Assembly: GCA_007844125.1 (NCBI GenBank) | Contig: CM017556.1 | Span: forward strand, 26,741,148 to 26,805,147 | Length of the DNA stretch: 64,000 nucleotides | DNA from: Sinonovacula constricta | Lineage: Eukaryota > Mollusca > Bivalvia > Cardiida > Solecurtidae | Direction of reading: 5' to 3' | Shown: piece after piece, positions 22,441-34,529 of the stretch | How positions within the stretch are numbered: the stretch's first letter is position 1 | Layout of the letters: every line of letters starts with the position of its first letter | The notes under the pieces: model-generated | Told to the model about the DNA's origin: nothing | What the model saw: only the letters and a program-made list of their open reading frames with translations | Database searches by the model: none | Position numbers and translations under genes: made by a program

Positions 22441-25089
22441 CTAACAGAAATCCCGTTAGACATCGGTTTCGGAGTTTGATTTTGTCACGTTTGATTTTGT
22501 CACGGTTAATGTTTCACTTTTGATCAAGCGATGCTAACAGATGCAGACAAACGGAGCGTCTATCATTCATAGAGGTTGTGCTACTTAACTTCCGATTGGC
22601 GCATTGTAACTTGATCGCCTGACATAATGATTCTACGTCCTTCATTGCTTCACATAGACATCGAGTCGGTTTGCCTTTATGGAGCAGAATTTGGGTATTT
22701 ATTCATTTGACTACTTGTTGTTTTCATTTGCTTAAGTATAAATTATATTCCTACAAATTTGATTCGTCTGTGAGTAAATCAAAATTCTTTACTTAAATAT
22801 TGATTCATTCTATCTTTCTATGTTTATTGTAAGTTGTAATATTCTAAAGCCAATGCCAGTACTTCATCTTAATTCGTTTAATTTAATATTAGATACCAAT
22901 AAATTACTTATTGATTCAAACATGTGCTATTTCTACTTATTTAATTGAAAGTGTTTTTTCTCGAACTTGTTTCTATCAAAAGTATTTGTGCAACTCTTAT
23001 TCCCATTCGATTCACACTGAAAATAGAGACTCTAATCATTAATATTTGCTTGTTGTGTCCTAGCTTGGTACCAGACCTAAAATTCTAGCGCAAAATCTTA
23101 TTGACGGGAGATAACTCATGTATCGCTTCGGTTTTTTTCCCGTGAGCACACAGGTGTGTTAATACAATGTTATGCGGCGATTTAATAAACTCGAGCTCTA
23201 AACGACAACAACAGTTTAAATCAAGTTCATATCAACAACAACATGTGATTGGAAATGATAATAGTCGTTTCTACTTTTGAAACTGACATAATATATGTAC
23301 TCTGTGTAATTTTGCTCCATATTGAACAAACGCTTACCCTTGTTGTTACCCTGGATTTCGTGGAATCTTTGGGTGCGACTCTTTTCCATAGGTCACAGAG
23401 TCACTGTGGCCATAGGTCACAGAGTCACTGTGGCCATAGCTTAGGTCTCACACCGCTAAGGGTTTTTTTATTGTCGAATAAATATGACAATGCGATGTAG
23501 CACTGTTAAGCTTTTGCGACAAAGATAAATATCGCATTATTTTACGCATATTAAATCAGAAAAAAACACAAATTAATGCCTAACCCTAACCCTAGACTAT
23601 GGCCTACAAAAATATGGAAAAGAGTGTTTCCCGGAATTTTTTGAAGAGAATATTTCAACGGTTACACCGTCAGAAATTACGGACTTTCACGAAAATATTG
23701 GTTCCCGGCCAGACGTAATTTCGTATTCGTGTTATTGCAGTTCGTATTCGTCTAAGTGCATTGGTATAGATTTTATTCTAGTGTTATGTAACCCACTTTG
23801 TATTCTTAAAAGAACGGACGTTCAAGATCATTAGTTAAAACTAAATATTCAAATTGAAAAGGAAGAAGTATGCAACATAATATTTTAATCACGTAGTTTA
23901 AACAAGAAAGAAGTAGAAACAATTGATCCTTACATTCTGCAGTATCAAAATACGGATGTTTAACTGTCAATTAAAAAGTAGCAATTAAACGTGTTTAAAT
24001 CAATATAGATTTATATGATTATAGATAAGAATTTAATGAATATGAATATAAATTAGATAAATAGAAATTGAAAGATAAACAGCGAATAAATGCCCAAATT
24101 CTGCTCCATATGCCTTCGCTTTTAGATGTTAATATCAAGATAAATACGCTTACGTCGTAAATGACCCAGACTGGTAATTTCTTTGTGTCAACATTAAATT
24201 ATTACGTGTATTGCGTGTGACTGGCGTTTGTATTCATATGCTCATCTTTTTAATTATAATTTTGCTGAAAGACAAATTATTCACGCAGCGGATGCTGTAC
24301 ACAAGCCTGATGGCCCCATGGTCTGGTCAACAGTGGTGGGTGGGGGTAGATTGGCCTAATTTACTAATCGGGTGGCTAAACTATCTAACCGAAAAACACG
24401 GTTATTACTCGATTACACGAATCAACAAAAAAGTGCGACCAAGTCATTTTCTGAAGATATATAAGGTAGAACAAGTGTATTGTCCGGGCCAGCTGGTGGA
24501 ATATTCTACAGCTATAAAACAGAGCTTTATCTTACATCCATGCCCTTTTTGCTTCAGTTCATATATATGAAAAATCTGGACCTTCCTTACTAAAGAAACA
24601 CAAATTATTGAGATTACACAAGCATGTGCATCGGAATACTCTCTCCTATTTTTACACACAGCTAGCACTCAGCTCATGCAATCATAATATATGTTAACAC
24701 CAATTATCTGCAACGTCGTTTTTCGCTGGGTGGTTCAAGATCGCACGTGCTGATGCAGTATCAAATGAGCCTCTATCACTTGTTTTCTTCCTGACAGCAG
24801 TATGGCGCTGAACGCATACTTAAACGTCATGGCAACAAATACATTAAGCATGAACAGTCTTATCTTATACCTGTACGCTTCGCTTTTAATAGATTTATAA
24901 TATGGCTAACACGTGCACCATTGACCTTTTTGTGTAAGTTGTTTAAATAATGGAGATAATATTAATTCCAGTATGTATTTATGGCATACTGAAATTATAA
25001 AACACAAACTAAGACAAAACAAACAATGCAAATACAGAGGAACACTCGTACATTTTCTCCCACCTTCCGCCAATTTCCTCTAGTCACAG
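22441..25089. other. Non-coding, nothing recognised
   Basis: AT-rich. Small features only: a TTTGATTTTGTCACG duplication near 22477-22503, a two-copy 24-bp tandem at 23387-23434, and CCTAACCCTAACCCTAG at 23580, which is too short to be telomeric. A 119-codon frame at 24211-24570 has no known motif. Confidence 0.5.
23387..23434. repeat. 24-bp tandem duplication
   Basis: Two exact copies of a 24-bp unit containing the palindromic word CACAGAGTCACTGTG. Confidence 0.9.
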
Positions 25090-25335
25090 TGATATTCCTG
25101 CGCGATGTTGTTCAATAACGAAACTTCATTTCAAGTATGTCTTCATTACACAGTATATTCACTGGAACATTTATTTTATTATAGTCTCCTTCGACATACA
25201 TATTTATTTCTATACACTAACTACTTTTCCCTGGCATGAAGACTAGCCGCGGGTAGTCAAGGTCATGCAGGATCAATCGTTTATGCATCTGATATTCAAC
25301 TTTCTCATAACTTTGGACGCTGTAGAAAATAATGA
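25090..25335. repeat. Dispersed repeat family, partial copy A
   Basis: Shares AGTCTCCTTCGACATA, GGTAGTCAAGGTCATGCAG and CAACTTTCTCATAACTTTGGA with 45100-45245 and 27640-27780. Same orientation as the other copies. It corresponds to the right third of the full-length copy at 44301-45255. Confidence 0.8.
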
Positions 25336-27379
25336 CATAAAAAGAATCATTCCATGTTTTACTTAGCATGTAGATTTAACTAATATTAGCTTATACGGAA
25401 TAGCTTTGTAAAGTTAGCTAAAAATAAAATTTAGATACTTTATTTGTAAGGGTTGGGAATGTGCAGAAATGTGCGAAATAAATAAAATGTATTACAAGCA
25501 TAATTACATCAACAGAAAAGTATCACTGCATGTTATCCGTGCGAAAAAAAAAACAACCTCGGCGCTCGATATATTCTCGAGTTACAGAACTGACAATTTC
25601 CTTTACCCTTATCATCAACACTATTATGCAATTAAACGGTATCATATCCCTTCACCATTCCAAAGTACGTCTCCTACACGCTTAAATTCATGATCATTTG
25701 CAGTATTGTCAAAACATAACTGCGCTCGCAGTTTTTCATCGTTTGTTCATTTAGCTTGTTGTTGTTTTTTCTCGCTTCCTTTGCATCTGCCCGTAGACTT
25801 CTATTTCCGACAGGGGCGAGCCAATGTTCCAGTGATGCCAGAAATAAACATACGCCCTTCGGTGGTTCTTTCATACAGCAGCATAACGGAGAAATATCGG
25901 CAAATATCTCGCGAGAAAGATTCTATACACAACGCGCTAGGATCATTGAGCATTTACAACCCTTTGTCGTCGTTCTGTGTTTGATGTAAGTTCACTCGAA
26001 CTTTGTATGGATTCTACGTGTGATTCTTTCTTTGTCGAGATATTACGGAGATGTTTTAACTTTGTGTTTTATATAAAAGCTTCTACACCAAGGTATGTCA
26101 ATTTTCAAACGTATTTTCGGTTTACTATTAGATGTTTTATATGTTAGCAGAGGTATCCCATAAACAGAAAGGTGTGGATGTATTTTGTTTGCGAACAATA
26201 AATTTGACCTTGGAGATTTTGAGCGTGATATATGTAAAAAGTAGGTAAGATGCATATCATATGAAAATAAAGACAATAACAAGGATAAAGGTCTTCTCAT
26301 TCATTATGAATATTTGAAGTGTGTATTTGTTGTACACATACTACTTACAATATTGTTATAATCCTTGTCTGTGTTATATACATTTTGTACACAGTCTACG
26401 TACTATTGTTTAAGGGTTGTCATTAGGACAACAAAGTAATGTTACCTTCAGACTCGTGGACCACTAAGTATTTTAATATGCCAATATTTTTATTGAGACC
26501 GATACTTACAATTGTACTTGAAAGTAAATCTATTACATATGTACGAGAATATGGAGTGGCTTTTTAAAGAAATAAGAGCACATGCCTACACATCTTCTCA
26601 TATACACACTCAAAATCCGACATCGATTATCCACGAATAAGTGCCTTCAACTCGACAGAAGGCACAGACGCCTAGCCTAATTTACTGTTTTTCTCAAGAG
26701 AGTTAGGCTTTAAAACCTCTTTAAAGTAAAAAGCAGTTTCTACCTTTGTTTTTCCAGCCAAGCTATGTCCCTGGTTGGCTTTTATTAGAATGAAAATAAA
26801 CATTCAAGTTTAGGTAAGAAAACATACATATATCGGTTAAGAATGAAAGTTAATTCTAACAAATAGGGACCAGAGATGCGCATTCAGTATGCTATCGACC
26901 TAACGGGTACAAAATAAGAAACGCTGTAGGATATTTATATGTTGGTCTCGATTGGTTCGACTATCAGCTCCAGGTATAAGCGCGCTATCATAAAATTGGA
27001 CAACATGCTGTTATTGCTGCTGCAGCTTCGGATGATGTGGTCACGTTGGTTACTGTAGTGTGAAGTGTTTGATAATGGTTCGAAGTGTAGTTGGTTATTT
27101 ATTTAGATGAGTCAATGGCGAGGATGTGATTCATTTTATATTGTCCATATGTTAAAAGTTCTTTGTAATTAGTGTTACTTTGCTTTTAAAGTGTATTTTG
27201 AAAGTTGTAATCTCTCGATGCAGACAGGTGGTAGCAGCTAGGTGTTTCACATTGATGGGAGATTTTTATATATTTATTGAAAATCCTTCAGGAAGTGCGA
27301 GGTTATAGCGCTCCATAAACAAGGTTTAAGCACCCATGTCGGTCTTTTGCTGGCTGACAATCCAAATGGTAAATTATTT
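25336..27379. other. Non-coding, nothing recognised
   Basis: No gene recognised. Two overlapping frames at 25706-25989 are discussed under rejected items. Confidence 0.45.
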
Positions 27380-27790
27380 GTTGGTCGGTAGACCAACTTA
27401 AGTAAATGACTTTGCCACAATCGCTTTGGTATATTTCCTCAACACTGCACCCACATTATTTTAATCTAAATCCCGGTTGCAAACCTAGTAGAGAGCCGCT
27501 GAAGATAGCGAGGCCCCGCCCGGTATATTGCAAAGATCTCGGCCTAGTATAACACTCATTCTAATAATATTTTCTCAATTCTTTTGCCCCCTAAGTCACT
27601 GAGAGATATTTCTGCGCTGCGTTATTCACTATTGTCGCGTGTAGTCTCCTTCAACATAAATTTGTTTCTGTACACTCATTAATTACTGTTTCCCATGCAT
27701 TTACTGACCTCGGGTAGGCATGCAGGGCCAATCCCTCGTGCTTCCGAAATTCAGCTTTCTCATAACTTTGGATGCTGCCTTCAAGCGACT
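27380..27790. repeat. Dispersed repeat family, copy B (without MITE)
   Basis: Begins GTTGGTCGGTAGACCAAC, a short palindrome equivalent to the hairpin at 44301. It then follows the 44.3-45.25 kb copy through CAACACTGCACCC, AATCTAAATCCCG and GCGAGGCCCCGC to CTCATAACTTTGGATGCTGCC. The ~390 bp present at 44451-44842 is absent here, so this copy preserves the empty target site of that MITE. Confidence 0.85.
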
Positions 27791-30514
27791 CCGACCAATT
27801 GTCTATTGTTGCACTGTTGATTCATTCAGACAACCTCGGCTACTTTTGTCAATAATATTGCCCAAGAAGCACTTTTGACATTTGATGCGTTACTATCAAA
27901 GTAGATTTTAACCTAGAAAAATATATACAACTACGTGAAGAGCGATATCTTAGAACTGAAAACGTTCATAATAACGTCTTATATTTAGGCAGTGTCAAGT
28001 ACGCAGTAATAGTTTAGCGGCGATTTTTCTTAATTGTGTTCAGTGCCCAGTAATATCATTCCTATGCATAAAATTAACTTAATTTGGCTTGTAAGTCCGC
28101 GAGAAAAGCGCCCTACATTTGAAGATCATCTTTAGATAGATGCATATGATTTCATCTAATCATTAAACTTGATAAACCACAGTTTCTTCAGGTTCTCTAC
28201 GTCACATATTACAATTTAAAACTGCATCTACTTTTATGGATAAATGAAAACATTATCTGACGGAGTCTCATCGGTCACGAATGCATACCATATTATTTAT
28301 ATGAACAGCGACTTTGTGCAATCATTCTTTATGGCCGCTGATGGGCTAAGTGGCTGCATATAGTTAAAACTATTATGAAGCAACAGTTAATACACACCGC
28401 TTCTATCTCATATATAAATACTAGTAACTGAGAAACCCAAAGCAATTACGTAAGAAATCTAATTGAGCTTCAGGTTTAAGTAAGCTCAGTCAATGACCTT
28501 GTTGACCACTTACAGCGAAATTCATTGTTATTCAAACACTTAACATGAACCTAAGATCACAGTTGACTAGCTTTTAGGATGACCGCCTTGCGTCAAAAGT
28601 AGATGTGCCAATGTATCAGTTGGCAGTGCCTACGATCAGCATCTGTTTGGTACTCCTTCACCTCTTATACTTAGTTGCGAACTCGCGTGGTTACGAAAAT
28701 ATTTTAGAGATAAAGAAGTGACCCTACGATTGAACAGTCAAATGAATTGACTGCATCAAACTCCAAGTGGAAGAATATACCTTTATACATAATCAAAAAT
28801 TATAGGACTATATATTTAATTAGCGACACCTTCCAGATTTACGAGAAAGCTAATTTTCCAATGCATGAAGCTGCATGAATCTGGCTTCTCGCGGTCAGTC
28901 CTTGGGAAGAAGAAGTGCATGTACGAAAATAAGTATGTATGTGAAAGGAGACTAGATAGGTCAACTGTGCTTCAAAAGTTTACATTAATGTTGTTATCTG
29001 TTCAAATTAGAAGTACAGGTGAGGTGATTATTTTGTGTTATGCAGATATGCCTGAAATATAGATTTATGAAAGAAGAATACTGCACATGAATATTACTTT
29101 GTAACTAGAGGAAAGGATCGAAACGGGAAGCGAGCTGTTATTAGAACGTTCCATTGACTATGCATTATCTAATAGGTCGAGACATTTGAGATATCCCACG
29201 CGGGGCCTAACTGCCTTCTTCGGCTCTGCATCAGGTTATTTATGAAAGAGGCCATTCGTATCACCCCAACATTTCAATCACCACACTCATTGAAAAAGAA
29301 TGGCGCACTCCGGACTTTTAGATTCAGAACATAGGGATGTTGTGATGACGTAATAAATAACCGAGAGTTCATTCTGAATTGGGGGTATTTTGGTCGCGTC
29401 CGGTAGCGCCTATGAGCCTTTATTTTGAACCTAATTTTAGTAAAAATACAATCATATAGGCAGTGCGGTATGTTAAATAAAATAGTTATTATTATCAGAC
29501 GGCAGCATTGTGTTGTAACGTTTGTCCCTATGTTAATCTATATTTTGGAAGAGCTGTTTGTACAGGCAGCGACATGCAAGCTTTTCAATGTGTTGTACAA
29601 TTATTTGATTTACCACGGAGCTATTTTGACCATTATTTACACACCTTTACATTCAATAAACTACAATAAAGTCACCACTTAATTTGTTTCGTGTGAACAA
29701 TGGCTAAAGGTCACCATCACTGGATAACTGAAAATAGGTGGGCTGTTATATATTACGAGAGCGATGCACGGAAGTATTCACTGTTTCTGTAATGTAATCA
29801 CATTTTAAGACAATAAAAGCCAGTGTAGATGAAGTGTCTTACATAGTATATATGTGACAGATAACCCGATCTTATTTAGAATATACAAATCCTCGTTCGA
29901 TTAATATAGTGGACAAAAGATAAGCAGTAGGTTAAGGGTCGAGGACCAAGACCGATTGTAGTGAAACTTCGATGGGAAGTCTACAGCTATTTTGCTTTCT
30001 TCCTTCTTGTCTGCTACATCTGCATGGTTAAAATCGGCATACTCGGATTCTTTTGTTAAACATGACCTCGCCAACCAGCTGCTAATTCGTATTAATGCAT
30101 GCTACCTTTTTATTATTGCATATTACCGTTTATCGTTGCAGACTACAAAGTTGAAAGCAAAATACTTAGTTCTCTCCGAAAAAAGGTCTCACAGAACAGC
30201 TGCGAGTTCCTGTTAGTGTCTGCTACACTATCGTCTACAATGGTTGGTAAGCCTCAGGGCAAATATTCCGGACAAAAAGTCAAGTTCATTCGGCCTATTT
30301 AAAAGTGTAATAGGCAACCAATATTCTGCTAAAAAGGTTCAAATAATAACAAAGCGCTGAAAAGCGCTGTTTGGGTTGTATATGTTTTACCATGTCAGCG
30401 ATTAAAGTGGGCAAATAATTGTCAAAATTATTTCTTTGTAAATCAAATGTCAGCGTATTGGAAAGCAGGCCAGTCCTCAGCTGCACCACTTATTTCAAAA
30501 TTAACTCCCATTTA
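27791..30514. other. Non-coding, nothing recognised
   Basis: No convincing coding region, RNA gene or element. Short open frames are at chance level. Confidence 0.5.
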
Positions 30515-30840
30515 TTTATTTTGTAAACACTACACCTTTGTGATCCGAATCTAAATACTGATTACACCATTCTTTTTCCGATCGCGTTCTGTAACTTAAA
30601 ACTGAGATGCTGTGAGCTAACAATATACCATAGTCGGACCACAGATGATGCAAATAATCATTGTCAGTCATAATTGCAGAGTGCAGTGAGACCCCGCGTG
30701 AGTTCGACAAATATCTAGGCTTAGTAAGCGATACATAGTCAGTGAAGTCACTGGGTGATATTCCTGTGCGGAAGTGTTCATTCATAAATCTGCATTAAAT
30801 GTTTACATGAATTACAAAATATAAATACTTGAACATCTAG
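30515..30840. repeat. Dispersed repeat family, diverged copy C
   Basis: AACACTACACCTTTGTGAT followed by CCGAATCTAAAT, and later CATTCATAAATCTGCATT, match the same landmarks at 44380-44404 and 44984-45000. The middle is more diverged than in copies B and E. Confidence 0.6.
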
Positions 30841-31155
30841 TTGAAAGAGATTGCAATATTAAGATATGAAGCATGCATTGACTTGTCAATTCCCATTCGA
30901 CATGGTTCTAAATCTTTGTTTCTGAATTATTTCACAGGCATTTAATGACTGTGAGCAGTCAATAATTAACAAAGAATTGTATGTAGAAGACATTGATGTG
31001 CAAATATGCAACAGATTTGTTTAACTCGCGATTGGTTGCCCTGTTGTTTAACCGGATATTGCTTTTTTTCGCTCATGCTCGGTCAACATTGGGCAAACAT
31101 CGCTATTTGCTGACAATAGAAGTTACATGAATAGCAAAACGATTACACACAAACG

Positions 31156-33045
31156 ATGGTATCGTCTTGTTGGGCCACAGGCTATTCAAATCGGCTGGAG
31201 AAATGTTCTGAAGTGAAGATGTTTCGCTTGCCGCAGGAGCCTGGTCGGCGAACCAGATGGATAGTTCGCGACTGGTGTCAAGCCGACTAGGAATAACGGT
31301 CTCCTAGAGCCAGAAAATCACGATTGATTATGCAGCACTCATTTTTTTTTACGGTAAGTGTCATAAATTAAACGCTAAGTTATTTTTCTCGCTTTATTAT
31401 CAGACCAAGAACAAAAAGTTTACCCTATCCACCTATTTTGCACTGAAGTACAAACCATATTGCATTTCATGTTCATGGCATTGTAGATCGTTTGACTTAA
31501 TTCATTGCATTATAGACCGCCACATACAATACCACAAATATTTCTATTTAAAGCACATGATGAGGGTGCATTTCATCGCGGATACTAATCTACAGTTGTC
31601 ATATAACATAAGTATCTGATTCAGTTTGTCAGCCAGCACTGTGTTGAGTGACACCTTTCGGTTGTTACCTCAAACAGAATTCCTACTTTGGAAGTGTGTT
31701 ATATCCGGTTATAAGAGGCCAACTGGTATACAATAGTAGCCTAAACAAGAGTTAAATATTAACATGCGTGTGCCCAATTTAAGGCTTGAACTTGTACAAC
31801 CCGGAAAGAAAACGTCCTGGAACTATACAGCTGAGCCATTAGCCAATTGTGACCTGAGTACATTGTATCTAACACTAAATAAATATGATGTATCTGTTTG
31901 TTAACAGAGAAACCAAGTCAAGATGAGTCAGATGTAAACTTTGTTCCGCCCATCTTTTGCCACAAAACCTTTCAACACAATATGCCAGAAGCCCTTCAGA
32001 TGAGGAAAGACAGACAAATTCGTATAAGAGGTCGGGAAGAAAGGACATTAAAGTCAGCTGTTGCAACGACTTTATTCAGTTTAGTGTCTAGTTAAGAAAA
32101 TATAGTGCCTGGTGTAAGTTCACAAACCAGCTTGTGTAAAACTGCACAAACAGACATTGGAAAAAAAAGATTTGAAAAAGTTGTTGAAGATAAATGAGGA
32201 CATGTGTTGACAATTAAAATAAAACAGGCTAAACTTACAAGTTACCTGCTTCTTGTATACAAAATCTTTAGAGACAAACTGACAGTATGAGGAATGCATT
32301 AGACGAAACAAAAACCAAAGTTGACACACTAACAAAAGAAAATGAAGTACTAAAACAGAATGTCAAACTGAGTCTCGGTTTCGGAAAACAAAGACGAAAA
32401 GACCATGTACTGTACAGGTTTACTTAATTGCAAAGCATATGAAACCATTTTCCAACACTGCATCGAAGTTACGACAAAAAGAGGTCAAAACAGGATGGAA
32501 GAGACGGCCTATTCATGGCATTGGTAAAGCTTCGCCACAACGTTAAATTCGTGGACCTAGCAATCCGATTTGGTACTGGCAAGGGCATTATCAACCAAAA
32601 CTTCCATCAGTGGCTAAGTGCTACTGTTAGTTGGAATCAGTCCCTCAGGCGCAGTTACATTTCTTTCGGATTGCTGGGGAGGCAGAGCCGGTGACAAAAA
32701 GACTACCCTTCGAAGTGGAATCATGGACGAACTTGTGTCTGGAGACATTGTAATTAAAGATCGCGGTTTTATAATTAAATATGAATTTGCCTAAAGAAAT
32801 GTAAAGCTAGTTGTATCCCCTTTTACATTAGGAAAAGAAATAACTATCAGCAAAAGAGGTAGAAACTGGCCGTAAACTATCAAGAGCCCGTATGCATGTT
32901 GAAAGGGTCATTGGCCGACTTAAAGACTGCAAAATTATTAGCGGAACCATACCATTTTCTTTTGTATAAGGAAAAGATACCTGTAAGAAAGTGCTATCAG
33001 TTGTAAGAGGCAATATCAATCTGCACATACCAATTCTGTAGAGAA
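31156..33045 (+). pseudogene. THAP-DDE transposase gene remnant (ISL2EU/IS4EU-like)
   Basis: A broken plus-strand transposase gene in at least two exons. The first (31156-31353) reads MVSSCWATGYSNRLEKCSEV then KMFRLPQEPGRRTRWIV, a THAP-type C2CH DNA-binding domain with a lost Cys and two stops; it ends at a strong GTAAGT donor (31354). The second starts after a TTAACAG acceptor at 31908. Further on, shifted frames give LVKLRHNVKFVDLAIRFG, a DCWGGRAGDKKTTLRSGIMD stretch and SGDIVIKDRGFIIKYEF, then SRARMHVERVIGRLKDCKII and GTIPFSFV. This is the DDE_Tnp_4-type core with a catalytic Asp in IKDRGF and the Glu in HVERVIGRLK. Multiple frameshifts and stops make it non-functional. No terminal repeats were found. 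Confidence 0.8.
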
Positions 33046-33560
33046 CTTGCAATAAAGTTCCTACTTTATTACTTTGACAATTATTTCTGCATCACTCTAC
33101 CAGATTAGGAAAATAACATATGTAGTTTTAAATTTTAATATTGCAAATTAATTTTAATTGTACGATTTGTTCTACAAAATCAGTCAGCAGAAAAAAAAAT
33201 GGGAAAAGCAGTCTTGAACGTGTCGGGTTTGTTAAAAGAAAGTACATACTTAGGATAGTTTGGGTCAAAACAAACAAGTAACATGTTTGGTTGGTTTGGC
33301 TAATGCTATAATTTGTTTCCAAACTATACTCAATAGTACTAACACTTCTCCTTAAGAAGAAACAACATAATATTTGGAGTTTTCTTATGTATTTAAAAAG
33401 ACATTAAATATCAATTTAAGAAGAAAAATATCCACAAATTCAAAATTGGATTAAAAATCTTCTTAAAATTTAATATGCACGTCTATATTAAAATATACAA
33501 CAAATCCGTTGAGCTCCTTTTCAAATGTATGTATTATTTTAATTACACCTACTGTACCTG

Positions 33561-34044
33561 AAAGGTGGTATCCAACAGTTTGCCTATATCTAATATATGT
33601 AACAATATCTGACCTCTGTTTGAAATAGTGTGCATAATTTTTGCAGAAAAATCATACTTTTATCTCAGCCTTGACGATTTTCAACAGAATCTCAATTTTA
33701 GGACAGTAAAACTCGTTAATTAACACTTAAAATTTCATTACTGTCACATTTTTATATAAGAAAGATTGGAATCCTGCTAAAACAGTCATCGACGTCACTG
33801 TGGGTGACGTGTATGAGCTATCACATAAGTGGTCAAGTGGTTTTCCTGGTTTAAAAATAGCTAACTGTGCAGCGTGGCTTAAATAGGAAATACATGTTTG
33901 TAATGACGATTATCATTATCGTTCATTTTCAGACAGATGAAGGACATCGATTAACATCATTTTGCGAGATCTGTTCAGATAACTATGGCGTACTAAGATA
34001 TTAAATGAAAATAGTGTTGGTCCAAACTGTCGGATACCACCTTT
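33561..34044. mobile_element. 484-bp MITE with long inverted ends
   Basis: AAAGGTGGTATCCAACAGTT at 33561 is matched by its inverse AACTGTCGGATACCACCTTT at 34025, one mismatch in 21 bp; the match extends outward a further ACCT. The interior has no coding content. I could not identify a target duplication, so the exact outer ends and superfamily are open. Confidence 0.7.
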
Positions 34045-34529
34045 AAGGTCAAAGTACATAGCTATTACATACCCCAACATTTATACAGTATTTCCCTGTA
34101 TAATATTTGATGGTTTATGCAAAGTGTATTTTGTAGTTACTTTTCTCAAGTGATTATTCCATTGATTGATATTGATTATAAAAAATGGGACGTTTTTTTT
34201 TTATTGTTGTTGTTGTTGTTGTTTATTCATGCATGTGACTCAGTGTCCCAGATCCAGGTCAGTGGAAAAATGCCTATTTCCATATTAATTTTCACCATTA
34301 TATCAAAATTGTTAGCTGTATTCGCTCACTTTATTATTTATTCAGTGAATAATATTGCAGCACGCATTTATAGGACTATGCATGCTAGATATCTATATGC
34401 AGTATTGCTTGAATTTGCCTATTTCTTTACGACCTCTGGCTTATTTTTATATGTTCACATAGTATTACAAACTATGACAAAATAAAAAATAGAAATTGTG
34501 GACACAACTATGTCCACAACAGTTTCATT

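Noticed and set aside
23578..23596. CCTAACCCTAACCC, a telomere-like word
   Set aside because: Only about two repeats, embedded in ordinary sequence.
25706..25989. Two overlapping frames, one with a signal-peptide-like start (MLLFFLASFASA), followed by a GTAAGT donor-like site
   Set aside because: Neither frame has a recognised motif, they compete for the same bases, and a single donor-like word is expected by chance.
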